Shown here piece after piece: positions 1-9,016 of a stretch of DNA of 64,000 nt (positions are counted from its first letter, which is position 1; every line of letters starts with the position of its first letter). Source of the stretch: Mycobacterium sp. E796 (GTDB lineage: Bacteria > Actinomycetota > Actinomycetes > Mycobacteriales > Mycobacteriaceae); assembly GCF_001672815.1 (NCBI RefSeq), contig NZ_LZKK01000325.1, forward strand, positions 149,719-213,718, written 5' to 3'. The translations under genes and the position numbers were made by a program. The notes under the pieces were generated by a model. It saw nothing but the letters and a program-made list of their open reading frames with translations. It made no database searches and was not told the origin of the DNA.

Positions 1-2
1 TC

Positions 3-668
3 TTTGCGGCGGTCGCGGATGTCGAAGCGACGGTGGGCCCCCTCGACGTCGTCATCGCCAATGCCGGCTACGGCGTCGAAGGGGTCTTCGAGGAGACGCC
101 CCTCTCACAATGGCGGGCACAGTTCGCCACCAACGTCTTTGGTGTCGCGGCAACGTTGCAGGCTTCGCTGCCGTTCATGCGGGCACGCCGCGCTGGGCAC
201 CTGATGGCGGTGACCTCGATGGGTGGGCTGATGGCCGTTCCCGGGATGTCGGCGTACTGTGCGAGCAAGTTCGCGGTCGAGGGCATGCTGGAAAGCCTCC
301 GGAAGGAGGTCTCCGGGTTCGGGGTCCGGGTGACCGCTATCGAACCGGGGTCGTTCCGCACCGATTGGGCCGGTCGCTCAATGACGCGTGCCGACCGTGC
401 TATCGCTGACTACGACACGTTGTTCGATCCCATCCGCGCGGCGCGACTCGCCGCCAGCGGCCACCAGCTGGGTGACCCGGAAAAGGCAGCCAAGGCGGTG
501 CTGCAGATCGTCGACATGGCCGATCCGCCAGCGCACCTGGTGCTGGGTTCGGATGCCCTCCGGCTGATCGGCGAGGCCAGGGCTGCCGTCGACGACGATA
601 TTCGGAGATGGGACGCCCTCTCTCGCAGTACGGATTTCGACGATCGTGTGCAACCCGCCACCCGCTAG
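3..668 (+). CDS. Short-chain dehydrogenase/reductase, 5' truncated
   Basis: C-terminal 221 residues of a classical SDR; the first complete codon is at base 3 and the reading frame is open to the window edge, so the start and the glycine-rich cofactor motif lie outside. Visible are the NAG motif (IANAGYG), the catalytic Ser in AVTSMGG, and the Tyr/Lys pair in SAYCASK, followed by the PG motif in IEPGSFRTD. These are the catalytic residues of an NAD(P)-dependent oxidoreductase acting on a hydroxyl or carbonyl group. The substrate cannot be told. Family assignment is firm; the specific role is unknown. Confidence 0.9.
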   Translation, partial: FAAVADVEATVGPLDVVIANAGYGVEGVFEETPLSQWRAQFATNVFGVAATLQASLPFMRARRAGHLMAVTSMGGLMAVPGMSAYCASKFAVEGMLESLRKEVSGFGVRVTAIEPGSFRTDWAGRSMTRADRAIADYDTLFDPIRAARLAASGHQLGDPEKAAKAVLQIVDMADPPAHLVLGSDALRLIGEARAAVDDDIRRWDALSRSTDFDDRVQPATR

Positions 669-953
669 TGTCCTGCGTCAGTCGCGCCCGCCGCCACAGG
701 CGGGTACCTGCCGGCAGCACGGCGAAGTCCCACTCGCCCGCTCGGTCAACCGGCGATTCCGTGGCGCGGCCAGCTCACCTTGCTCGATTCCGAGGTCGCC
801 TCAATCCACGGCGACATCATTGTGGTCTACCTCTTGGTTGACTCTTACTCCGGCCAGCACACAGTCACCCCTACCCCATGCTCGCGCACGACGGTGGCGA
901 TGCGCGTCTTGCAGATGCCACAACATCTGGGCTGGCCGGGCGCCTTCGGCCCC
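669..953. other. Intergenic stretch, no gene seen
   Basis: These 285 bases lie between the SDR stop and the PE gene stop (convergent). Short open frames cross it, but none has a ribosome binding site or a recognisable product. A weak GC-rich inverted repeat near 932-951 sits just beyond the PE stop and could terminate that transcript; it has no U tract. Confidence 0.4.
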
Positions 954-1361
954 TTATTGCAAGAAAGGCGGGATCGGCACGGGCGGCAACTGCGGGATCG
1001 GCAAGCTGCCATCGGGCTGCACTCCTGGCACCGTGGGTCCGACAGCGCCCGACATGAAAAGCGATCCCAGCCCGCCTAGCCAGCGGGCAATGTCGGACTC
1101 CGCTTGCTGGTAGGCAGCTGCCGAGTCTTGCAGGAGGAGCACGAATCGGTCATAGAGGTCTTGCGCCGCCGCCGATACTTGCTGCCACTGCTGCCCCTGG
1201 GCGCTGAACGCGGCAGCGACGGCGCCGGAAATCTCGTCTGCCGCGGCCGGGACGATGGCCGAGGTGGGCAGCGCCGCCGCGGCGTTCGCCTCGCTGGTCG
1301 CCGCACCGATGCCCGATAGGTCGCTCGCCGCCGTCGTGAGTGCTTCTGTGATGACCCTCAT
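954..1361 (-). CDS. PE family protein (short)
   Basis: 135 residues. Residues about 1-90 carry the helical-hairpin PE pattern: AASDLSGIG, EANAAAALPTSAIVPAAADEIS, and a YQQAE that fits the YxxxD/E type VII export signal. After the domain there is a short Pro-rich tail (PIPQLPPVPIPPFLQ). The N-terminus reads MRVITEAL, so the Pro-Glu dipeptide that names the family is degenerate (Thr-Glu). Most PE proteins pair with a PPE partner, but none is adjacent here; the gene stands alone. It is expected to be exported through an ESX system, probably ESX-5, by analogy. Confidence 0.82.
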   Translation of the reverse strand: MRVITEALTTAASDLSGIGAATSEANAAAALPTSAIVPAAADEISGAVAAAFSAQGQQWQQVSAAAQDLYDRFVLLLQDSAAAYQQAESDIARWLGGLGSLFMSGAVGPTVPGVQPDGSLPIPQLPPVPIPPFLQ

Positions 1362-1469
1362 GGCGATAATCCCTGTGCCTAACCCCCGGTTCGCCCGAGT
1401 CTACTCAGGTGGGCGCTGTGCACGGGTTATTCGACAATTTCGTCACCCCGGCGTGATGCGCCACCACGC

Positions 1470-4400
1470 TCAGGCGGGCTGTGTGACGGCAGTTGCGGTA
1501 GTGGCGTTGTTGTCAGCTCGGGAAGGGGTCGGAATCCTGTTAGCTCCGTTGAGTTTTGCCAGGTCCGGTTCGGTGGGATTTGAGATCTTTCCAACTTTCG
1601 TCAGAAACTCGACGCACTTCAAGGCTTGGCGTCCCATGATCCGCCCCATCTCCGTGTAGGCCGCAAATTGCCCTTCGTTGAACCATTGGTCCGACGTGGG
1701 GTCGTGGGGGAACACGCCGTTCTCGGCGGCATAGGTCAACAGCCACTCGGGGAAATCCCGGCACAGCACCGCTTTGGCGAAGATCAGCACGCCGCGACGT
1801 TCCTCTCCTTCGGTGAGGCCGGAGGCCGCGGGGTAGGTGATGAGCCCGATCGCGACCGTCCTCTTGGCGAGCCGGCCGTTCAAGCTATAAAACGCGTCTC
1901 CCGGTTTGAACGGCTCGCCGGAGCCGGGCGTGAGGTCGCGCAAGGAGTATCCGGGGAAATCGTCGAACGTGACCGTCACGCCGAGTTCGTATTCGGCCAG
2001 CCGCAGGGCGTCGGCCAGCCCGCTGGCCAAGGGCGGGGCGTCGCCCCCGCCGTCGACGCAGAAGATCAATCGGCTGCGGCGGCGCAGCGCCTCGACCAGT
2101 CCGAGGTTCTCGTAGTGGCCGCCGTCGGTGACCTGCACCAGCCGACCATCGCTGTAGTTGAAACCGAAGAGCTCGCGATAGTAATAGCCGGCGCCACGCA
2201 TGGCGGGCAGCGACCTCGGCCAGGGCCTCGTGTTGTCCTTGGGGTCGAGGCATTGGTCCGTCTCGGCGCCCGCGAGGTTGGCCACGAATTTCGGATTGGG
2301 CAGCCAGGTGCCCAGGCGGGCTCCAGAAATGGCCAGCAGCTTTTCGAATCCTTTCTGATGGCGCCCCATCGCCGAGGCGAATGCGGCGCCACTGACCGCG
2401 ACCGCCGTCAAGACCGTGAGATCGCGCTTGATTCTCGGCGGCGATTGGCCAAATAGTCCCGCGGTCTTCAGCCATCCCAGATCGGGGCCGCCGATGTAAT
2501 CGTGGCTCATCACATAGGACACCGCGTTCAGTCCCGGGGCGGGCTTGTCCTTTCCGGTGATGGTGGCGGCGGCCGCGAACACGAACTTTGGGCCGCCGAC
2601 CGGCACTTCGCCAAACTCGTCGAACCAGGTGAATTTGTTGGGGTGGAAGGCTTCCGCGTGCCAATGGTCGCCGTGCTTGACGCGCTGGACGGCGAACGCC
2701 TGGCCCAATCGGGACCGATAAAAGGGATTCAGGCTGAGCGAGGCGATATCCACCGAGCCGACCCACAGCATGGTCAGCAGTAGCAGCCCGGGGAGCCACC
2801 ACGAGGAGAACGGCATCTGGAAAAAGGTGTTCTCCTTTCCATCGGCGGTGGCGTGCGCAAACACGTTTGCCGCGAAGCAGCCCAGGGTGATCAGCCAGGC
2901 GACCAGCAAGGCGGCCAAGGTCGCCATCACCAGCACCAATGCGACGACGCCCGGCGGCAACAGCCGTTTCAACGACGAAAGTTTCGTCGCCTCCTTCGAC
3001 AACTTGTCGCGGTCCTTCCACACCATCGCGGCGATCGCCGCCAGGTAGTTCAGGCCAACCAACCCGGAGACGGCCGCGGCGGCGCCGCCCTGGTTCCCTG
3101 GCGCGCGCTCACCCAGCCACCAGCAGAGCCGCATCAAGGCGGGCAATCCGGCGACCACCGCCAGCACCAGCACCGCGAATACTGCGCTGCCGAACGCGAG
3201 GCCCTGCAGCCGCAGTTTCAGCCACTCACTAAAGCTCTTCCACGACACGAACTCGACGAACATCGCCGCGCCCGTGAAGAACACGGCGAAAGCCGCGAAG
3301 GCGGCGACCGCGTACCACGACGCGGAATGCGCTGTCAGGCAAGGGAGAGCGGGCGGGCCACCGAGACTTGGATTCGGCACCGGAACGATCACGGCGAAGG
3401 AGAAGACGGAGCGAGAAAACAGATAGCCGAGCACCGAGCCCAGCACCGCGGGCAGGGTGAAGAGGATGGCCATCGATGCGATCAAATTCTTCAATACGAT
3501 GGTTAGCGCCACGAGCAATTCTCCGGGCGAGTCCGCGATATAGCTTGAGTGCCTGCGGAAATGATCGAATTCGGGCGATCCCTCCTCGAAACGCTCTGAT
3601 AACAAAGGGCTTTCCTTGTCGTGCACGGCGAGCAGTCGCGCCCCGGCGGTGTAACCCCCGCCGGATACCGATATCACGTAGTCGACGGCGTCGATGAGCT
3701 TGGGAGCCGCCGCCCTGCGCCGGAACCGCCGCCTGATTTTCGGCGTCAACTTGATCGGGGGCGCCTTCGAGAACTCTTGCGTCACGCCCATCGCAATGCA
3801 GGCCGACCGCACCCCGCCACCGGACAGGCAAATGGCCTGGACCGGGTCGCCCTCCCGGGATTTCCTGACTTTCTCGGCACCCGGCACGTAATACGCGTTG
3901 GCCCAGCTCAATTCGTCCGTCTTTGCGCGCGCGGCGGGAGGTTCTGCTTGCAGACCGCGCCACCAGGTGGCGCGGATCGAATCGGAGCAGGCGATTTCGG
4001 TCTTGCCCGGGGCGCACGCCTTGAACCACCGCGAACCCGCCACCGCCTTGCGCAGGTAGGCGCGCAACGACCGCCACGGCCACGTCAGTGCGGAAGAGCA
4101 GGCCCCCAGCCACCGCCACCTCTGCGCCAGCGCGGACACGCCCTCCCGCAGCCGCCGGGACCAGGGCACTAGTGCGCGCAGGAAAACTCCCAACGTTGCG
4201 AGACAGCCGCCGAGGGCCAGCAGCCCCGCACACCATTTGATGATCGACGCCGCGGCCGCGGCCGTGATCAAGTCCGCCGAGTTGTGGTGGCGGAGGGCGT
4301 AATCGAGCAGCACATGCTTGGCGAGGTCGGCGCCGACGGTAAGGGCCACCGCGGCGGCGACGTATTTCGCCGCCAGCCGGCCAAACTCGGAGATGGCCCA

Positions 4401-4667
4401 CAGCCTGAAGATCCATGCAAACCCCGTCAGCGCCAGGCCGTACCCGGCGATGAACCAGACGTCGTTGGATAATGCGGCCCGAACCTGGTCGACGGTGGCC
4501 GAATCCGGTGACCCGCCGCCATAGAGGTACCTGGCGACGCCGGACGGCGAACCCGGTGCCGGCCATGAAAGCGCCGCTATTGCCACCCCGGCCGCGACGA
4601 AGATAGCTGCCGCCGCCGTTTGGGCCAGGCGGGATGTCCGCCATCTCGCTGACTCAGTTTCGGACAT
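1470..4667 (-). CDS. Large membrane-associated patatin-like phospholipase
   Basis: 1065 residues, much longer than a plain patatin (about 300). The N-terminal 180 residues contain several hydrophobic segments. The oxyanion motif SGGGVRSA is near residue 280, the nucleophile region SVSGGGYTAG near 335, and the catalytic Asp motif VTDGGHYENLG near 846. The long gap between Ser and Asp is filled by further hydrophobic segments (about 390-690), so the catalytic fold is split by a membrane insert. It should be a lipid acyl hydrolase facing or within the membrane. The start is supported by a GAGGGGGA sequence upstream of the ATG. The nucleophile motif reads S-G-G-G rather than the classic GxSxG, with the Ser preceded by Val. 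Confidence 0.8.
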   Translation of the reverse strand: MSETESARWRTSRLAQTAAAAIFVAAGVAIAALSWPAPGSPSGVARYLYGGGSPDSATVDQVRAALSNDVWFIAGYGLALTGFAWIFRLWAISEFGRLAAKYVAAAVALTVGADLAKHVLLDYALRHHNSADLITAAAAASIIKWCAGLLALGGCLATLGVFLRALVPWSRRLREGVSALAQRWRWLGACSSALTWPWRSLRAYLRKAVAGSRWFKACAPGKTEIACSDSIRATWWRGLQAEPPAARAKTDELSWANAYYVPGAEKVRKSREGDPVQAICLSGGGVRSACIAMGVTQEFSKAPPIKLTPKIRRRFRRRAAAPKLIDAVDYVISVSGGGYTAGARLLAVHDKESPLLSERFEEGSPEFDHFRRHSSYIADSPGELLVALTIVLKNLIASMAILFTLPAVLGSVLGYLFSRSVFSFAVIVPVPNPSLGGPPALPCLTAHSASWYAVAAFAAFAVFFTGAAMFVEFVSWKSFSEWLKLRLQGLAFGSAVFAVLVLAVVAGLPALMRLCWWLGERAPGNQGGAAAAVSGLVGLNYLAAIAAMVWKDRDKLSKEATKLSSLKRLLPPGVVALVLVMATLAALLVAWLITLGCFAANVFAHATADGKENTFFQMPFSSWWLPGLLLLTMLWVGSVDIASLSLNPFYRSRLGQAFAVQRVKHGDHWHAEAFHPNKFTWFDEFGEVPVGGPKFVFAAAATITGKDKPAPGLNAVSYVMSHDYIGGPDLGWLKTAGLFGQSPPRIKRDLTVLTAVAVSGAAFASAMGRHQKGFEKLLAISGARLGTWLPNPKFVANLAGAETDQCLDPKDNTRPWPRSLPAMRGAGYYYRELFGFNYSDGRLVQVTDGGHYENLGLVEALRRRSRLIFCVDGGGDAPPLASGLADALRLAEYELGVTVTFDDFPGYSLRDLTPGSGEPFKPGDAFYSLNGRLAKRTVAIGLITYPAASGLTEGEERRGVLIFAKAVLCRDFPEWLLTYAAENGVFPHDPTSDQWFNEGQFAAYTEMGRIMGRQALKCVEFLTKVGKISNPTEPDLAKLNGANRIPTPSRADNNATTATAVTQPA

Positions 4668-4806
4668 GGGGAATCCCCCTCGATCGAGTCGGTGTTAACG
4701 CGCGTAGCTGCTCGTTTACCAAACCGCTGCTCCGCGGGACGGAATAGAGTAAGCGACTACCCCAACTCGTTGTAGCGTTGTCACCAGCTCGGAAAGGGGG
4801 ATCGCG

Positions 4807-4869
4807 ATGCATACCTACGCAGATTCCCCGTGCTCGAGACGGGCAGTGCGGTGCAGCTGCGCTACATAA
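4807..4869 (+). other. Mini-ORF with strong ribosome binding site ahead of DUF1023 gene
   Basis: An ATG at 4807 follows an excellent Shine-Dalgarno stretch (GGAAAGGGGG at about 4790-4799) and opens a 20-codon frame (MHTYADSPCSRRAVRCSCAT). This overlaps the start of the hydrolase gene in another frame. The hydrolase itself has no good ribosome binding site. This is either a translationally coupled leader peptide, or the true hydrolase start with a frameshift (natural or sequencing) before base 4851. Confidence 0.35.
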
Positions 4870-6779
4870 GCGTCCCGGCCCTGATCGGGGAGGCCGGGGG
4901 AGATCCGTGGTTGATCAATCAGAGCCTCCAGGTCGGTCGCCCGGCGCAGATCTCCGAGTTGGCGGAGGCGTTTCACACGGCGGGCCGGTGCACCGCCGAG
5001 TCCGACGCCTCGTTCCAGGAAGCGCGCCGCCGCTTCGACGCGGCCTGGAACCACCAGAACGGCGACCATCCGATCAACGACTCCGCCGAGGTGCAGCGGG
5101 TGACCAAGGCGCTGGGCGCGCAGTCGTTGCAGCTGCCCAAGATCGGCGCCGACTTGGAAAACATCGCCGCCGCGCTGGCCGAGGCGCAGCGAACCGGCGC
5201 GGCGCTGATCTCGACGCTGGAGGGGCAGCTGCAGCAGCTCGACAACGAGATCGGCCAGGCGGTGGAGGCGGAGAAAGACGTCCACCTCACCGCGGCTGAG
5301 AGAAAGCTCTTGGAGCTGCACATCGCCGACCTTGAAAACGAAGCGATCGCCGACACCAAATCCGCTCTGGCACAGATCGATTCGGTACGCGACGGCTATT
5401 CGAACTACTTGCAGGCAGCGATGGGGACCCTGCGCGCCGACGGCTACGAGCCCGACGTTCTCCAGGCGGTGGACGCCAAACCCGAGATTCCGCCGCCGGG
5501 AACGAGTCCGGAGGACGTGAACAGGTGGTGGACATCGTTGACGCCGGGGGAGCGCCAGCAGCTCATCGCCGAGCACCCCGATCAGGTTGGCAACCTCAAC
5601 GGTGTCCCGGTGCTCGCGCGCAGCGACGCCAACGTGGCGGTGATGACTCAGGACCTCAACCGGGTCCGCGACATCGCCGGCCGCTTCAACGTCTCCCCGG
5701 ACGACGTGCTGCGCGATCCGGCGAAGTACGGCCTGTCGGCCGCCGACGTCACCCGCTACCAGAACGCCGATCAGACCCAGCAGGGGCTCGATCGCGACTC
5801 CGACCACGGCCACAACCCGGTGTTCCTATTCGCTTACGACCCAATGGCTTTCGGCGGTAAGGGGCGTGCGGCGATCGCGATCGGGAACCCCGACCTGGCG
5901 AAGAACACCGCTGTGATCGTCCCGGGCACCAGCAGCAGCGTGAAGGGCGGCTGGCTGCACGACGGCCACAACGATGCGCTCAACCTGTACGGCCAGGCCA
6001 ACGCCGCCGACCCGAGAAACCCCACGGCGGTGATCGCGTGGATGGGGTACGACGCCCCCAACGACTTCAAGGATGTCCAGCGGATTTCCACCCCGGCGCT
6101 GGCGCGGACCGGCGGTGAGGCGCTGGCGCAAGACGTCAACGGTTTGTGGGCCACGCACCTCGGGGCCGGCCAGCATGTCACCGTGCTGGGCCACTCGTAC
6201 GGCTCGACCACGGTGGCCGACGCGTTCGCGTTGGGCCACATGCACGCCAACGATGCGGTGCTCATCGGTTGCCCGGGCACCGACCTCGCACCCAACGCCG
6301 CGAGCTTCCATCTCGACGGCGGGCACCTGTACGTGGGCGACGCGTCGACGGATCCGGTCGGCATGCTCGGGGAGCTGAATGGCTTGAGCCACTACGTGAA
6401 CCGGGACAACATCGGCGGTCAGGTGCTCGGCTTGACCCCCGGCCTGGGCGCCGACCCCGCGGCCGACGGATTCGGGTCCGTGCGCTTCCGGGCCGAGGTG
6501 CCCGGCTCCGATGGCGTTAACCCGCACGACCATTCGTACTACTACCACCCCGGAAGCGAGGCGCTCCACAGCATGGCCGACATCACCTCGGGTCACGGTG
6601 ACGCGCTGGAATCCGACGGCCTGACGGCCCAACACCGTTACCAGCCGGGCAAGGTCACCATCCCGGGCCTGGGTCCGGTCGGACCGGGCATAGGCGGGCT
6701 CGTCATCGACCCGGAGTGGGGCCGCGCGCCGGGATCTGTTACCGATGATCATGTCTTCGATGACCAACACCATCACTGA
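4830..6779 (+). CDS. DUF1023 alpha/beta hydrolase
   Basis: 649 residues from GTG 4830; an in-frame GTG at 4851 (VQLRYISVPALIGEAGG) is an equally good start. The first 230 residues are helical and coiled-coil-like, as in WXG-type or EspG-type partners. The C-terminal half is an alpha/beta hydrolase with the nucleophile elbow VLGHSYGS (Ser near residue 456), a following Asp-rich loop and a His-rich segment (HDHSYYYHPG) that may hold the catalytic His. In M. tuberculosis, DUF1023 genes Rv0963c and Rv2079 are each followed by a lipoprotein gene (lppP, lppJ), as here. Likely an esterase or amidase of the envelope; substrate unknown. Confidence 0.82.
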   Translation: MLETGSAVQLRYISVPALIGEAGGDPWLINQSLQVGRPAQISELAEAFHTAGRCTAESDASFQEARRRFDAAWNHQNGDHPINDSAEVQRVTKALGAQSLQLPKIGADLENIAAALAEAQRTGAALISTLEGQLQQLDNEIGQAVEAEKDVHLTAAERKLLELHIADLENEAIADTKSALAQIDSVRDGYSNYLQAAMGTLRADGYEPDVLQAVDAKPEIPPPGTSPEDVNRWWTSLTPGERQQLIAEHPDQVGNLNGVPVLARSDANVAVMTQDLNRVRDIAGRFNVSPDDVLRDPAKYGLSAADVTRYQNADQTQQGLDRDSDHGHNPVFLFAYDPMAFGGKGRAAIAIGNPDLAKNTAVIVPGTSSSVKGGWLHDGHNDALNLYGQANAADPRNPTAVIAWMGYDAPNDFKDVQRISTPALARTGGEALAQDVNGLWATHLGAGQHVTVLGHSYGSTTVADAFALGHMHANDAVLIGCPGTDLAPNAASFHLDGGHLYVGDASTDPVGMLGELNGLSHYVNRDNIGGQVLGLTPGLGADPAADGFGSVRFRAEVPGSDGVNPHDHSYYYHPGSEALHSMADITSGHGDALESDGLTAQHRYQPGKVTIPGLGPVGPGIGGLVIDPEWGRAPGSVTDDHVFDDQHHH

Positions 6780-7335
6780 GCGGCAACGCATTTGGCCCCG
6801 GCAAGCACGGCTTGCCGCGTTAGTCGTCGTCGTCATGTTGCTAGGAGGGTGTTCGCTGGTGTTTCCGAAACCGCATTCCTCGGGCCCTTCCAACCCCTTT
6901 GACGATTCCGCCCACCCGTTGACGGACGATCAGACCAAGGCGCAGGTGATCGAGCCGGCCAAGGAGATCGTCGCCGCCGCGGACCTGCAGGGCGTCGACG
7001 GCGGGTTTTCGTTCGCGTCCTGCAATGACCAAGGCGATCCGCCCTATCAGGGCAGGGTGACGATCGGGTTCCTGGTGCAGGGCGACCCGGATGCCTACTT
7101 CCAGCACATTCGCGCCGCGATGGCCGCGCACGGATGGAGCGAGGGCGCTCCGCCGGGACAGCACTACCACGGCACCACCCTGAACAAGAACGGTGTGACG
7201 GCAAACATGAGCTTGTTGCCCTCGGACCACAGCCGCGGGCAGATCATCCTCTACGGCGAGTGCCGGGACACCACCGACCACCACCACGACCCGGGTGCCG
7301 GACTCGATATCACGAGCCAGTTGACCGCCCGCTGA
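6745..7335 (+). CDS. Lipoprotein, LppP/LppJ-like
   Basis: 196 residues from the first ATG; ATGs at 6751 and 6760 are alternatives, and 6760 gives the tidiest signal peptide. It overlaps the end of the DUF1023 gene, so translation is probably coupled. A hydrophobic run (LAALVVVVMLLGGCS) ends in a lipobox whose Cys would be acylated. The mature part has one conserved Cys pair (CNDQ and GECRD) and ends in a His-rich stretch. The partnership with a DUF1023 hydrolase repeats the Rv2079-lppJ and Rv0963c-lppP arrangement. Function unknown; surface-anchored. Confidence 0.85.
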   Translation: MIMSSMTNTITERQRIWPRQARLAALVVVVMLLGGCSLVFPKPHSSGPSNPFDDSAHPLTDDQTKAQVIEPAKEIVAAADLQGVDGGFSFASCNDQGDPPYQGRVTIGFLVQGDPDAYFQHIRAAMAAHGWSEGAPPGQHYHGTTLNKNGVTANMSLLPSDHSRGQIILYGECRDTTDHHHDPGAGLDITSQLTAR

Positions 7336-7358
7336 GCCCCGCCCCCCGGGGTATCGGG

Positions 7359-7583
7359 CTAGCCGGACTCCTTGCGCCCTGCGGCCTTCTTCTGGGACTG
7401 GTTACCGCCGCTGCCGCTACCGCTGTTGCGGCTGCTTTGGCTGCTGCCCGGGCTCTTGCCGCCCCTGCCGGAGGCGCCGGGCGAATTCGATATCGCCGCC
7501 GCCCTGGACTTGCTCATCCCTTTTTTGCGCAGACCCTCGTACTGCTTGTCGTTCTTGACGCTCGACCCATGATCTTTCGCCAC
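7359..7583 (-). CDS. Small basic conserved protein (DUF7218-like)
   Basis: 74 residues starting at GTG 7583, which has AAGGAGA seven bases upstream. The start was placed here rather than at longer in-frame options because of this ribosome binding site and the conserved opening AKDHGSSVKNDKQYEGLRKK. The first 40 residues are the conserved part (GMSKSRAAAISNSPGAS). The tail is Ser/Gly/Gln-rich and ends in a Lys/Arg cluster (QKKAAGRKESG). This small family is widespread in actinobacteria and has no established function; its charge suggests nucleic-acid binding, which is only inference. Confidence 0.72.
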   Translation of the reverse strand: MAKDHGSSVKNDKQYEGLRKKGMSKSRAAAISNSPGASGRGGKSPGSSQSSRNSGSGSGGNQSQKKAAGRKESG

Positions 7584-7727
7584 TTTGGTCTCCTTTACAC
7601 CATGCAGCCCGAATACCCACTTTTCGGACCCCGGTCCGCGTCGGGGGCTGCGATCGGCCACCGCGTTGCCTACGCGCGATTTGGGTACTGATCCAGTTGT
7701 CGACCCAGCAATGAGCGAGAGGACCCG

Positions 7728-8849
7728 ATGGCGCCCCGCGATCCCGATGCGACCGAAGCGCTGCTGAAAGAACTTCTGTGGACCTACGGGCCGTGCGGTC
7801 AGGAGGACGAGGTTCGAGCCGTCTGCGCCCGCGAGCTGGAACCCGTCGTCGACGACATGTGGATCGACGACGCCGGCAACCTGGTCGGCTACGTCGCCGC
7901 GGGAGCTCCCCCCGACGACGCCGCCCACCGGTCGGCCGCCATCGCAGGACCCAGCACCGCGACACGCGTCATGGCGCACATGGACGAACTGTCCATGCTG
8001 GTCAAGCGGATCGAGCCGGACGGCTCGCTGCACGTGACCCAACTGGGCACCATGTATCCCGGGAACTTCGGACTCGGCCCGGTCGCCGTCCTCGGCGAGC
8101 ACGAGACACTCACCGCGGTGCTCACGCTCGGCTCCGAGCACACCACCAAGGAGAGCCCGCGGATCTGGCAGACCAAACCCGATGCGGGTGATCAGGCGCT
8201 GGACTGGGAGCACGTCTACGTCTTCACCGGCCGCACCGAAAAGGAGCTTGCCGACGCGGGCGTGCGGCCCGGCACGCGGGTGTGCGTCGAGCGGAGCAAG
8301 AGGACGCTGGTCGAGATCGCGGACTATGTCGGCTGCTACTTTCTCGACGACCGCGCCGCGGTGACCGCCCTGCTGCGCGCGGCGCAATTGCTGCGCGAGC
8401 GCGGACAGCGGCCCGCCGACGACCTCTACCTGGTGTTAACGACCAACGAGGAGATCGGCGGGGTGGGCGGCTCCTACGCCAGCGCGTCACTGCCGGGCAC
8501 GCTCACCCTCGCCCTCGAGGTCGGACCCACCGAGCGGGAGTACGGCACCACCGTCACCGGCGGTCCGATCATCGGCTACAGCGATGCCCTCTGCGTCTAC
8601 GACAAGGACATCGCCGACCGCCTGATGGCCATCGCCTCCAACCGGGGGCTGGAGCCGCAGGCCGCGGTGCTGGGCGCGTTCGAGTCCGACGCCTCCCATT
8701 CCAAGGCCAACGGGCTGTCGCCGCGGGCGGCCCTGCTGTGCCTGCCGACGCTGAGCACGCACGGGTATGAGGTCACGTCTCGGGGCGCCATCGACGCCAT
8801 GGCCGACATCGTCGCCGACTTCGTGCTGCAGCCCGACGGCCACGGCTGA
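7728..8849 (+). CDS. M42-type metallopeptidase (glutamyl aminopeptidase-like)
   Basis: 373 residues with a GAGAGGA ribosome binding site. Metal ligands of the M42 family are visible in order: His in VMAHMDE, Asp in FLDDRAA, the Glu-Glu of TTNEEIGG (general base plus ligand), Asp/Glu in LEVGPTE, and His in LSTHGYEV near the C-terminus. It is a cytosolic di-zinc aminopeptidase, typically forming large tetrahedral dodecamers. A His/Asp loop (ESDASHSKANG) is also conserved. It appears monocistronic; the downstream gene has its own promoter element. Confidence 0.88.
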   Translation: MAPRDPDATEALLKELLWTYGPCGQEDEVRAVCARELEPVVDDMWIDDAGNLVGYVAAGAPPDDAAHRSAAIAGPSTATRVMAHMDELSMLVKRIEPDGSLHVTQLGTMYPGNFGLGPVAVLGEHETLTAVLTLGSEHTTKESPRIWQTKPDAGDQALDWEHVYVFTGRTEKELADAGVRPGTRVCVERSKRTLVEIADYVGCYFLDDRAAVTALLRAAQLLRERGQRPADDLYLVLTTNEEIGGVGGSYASASLPGTLTLALEVGPTEREYGTTVTGGPIIGYSDALCVYDKDIADRLMAIASNRGLEPQAAVLGAFESDASHSKANGLSPRAALLCLPTLSTHGYEVTSRGAIDAMADIVADFVLQPDGHG

Positions 8850-8883
8850 CCTCCTCGGGCCGGCCCAGAAAGTCAGAGACCAG

Positions 8884-8953
8884 AAGTTGAGTAAATCTTT
8901 TGCGGTCTAATCCAATGGTATGTAAACTCCGCAATCAAGTGCATCGCCGGTAT
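8884..8953 (+). promoter_or_regulatory. Bipartite regulatory element, copy A
   Basis: AAGTTGA at 8884, then GTATGTAA at 8918-8925, GTGCAT at 8939 and GGTAT at 8949-8953. The two main boxes start 21 bases apart and the third follows 10 bases later, exactly as in the five other copies. The element ends 63 bases before the ATG of the glycosyltransferase at 9017. It may be an activator site, an unusual promoter, or a 5' UTR signal. Confidence 0.75.
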
Positions 8954-9016
8954 ACGCCGACGGCCCGCACCAGGGGGTGACGCGCAGCACTTCATATAGA
9001 GATTGGCGGCCCGAAG

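Noticed and set aside
669..953. Short forward open frames, including one of 155 codons crossing into the PE gene
   Set aside because: They overlap the PE gene antisense, lack ribosome binding sites and have the Arg/Pro-rich composition of GC-rich shadows.
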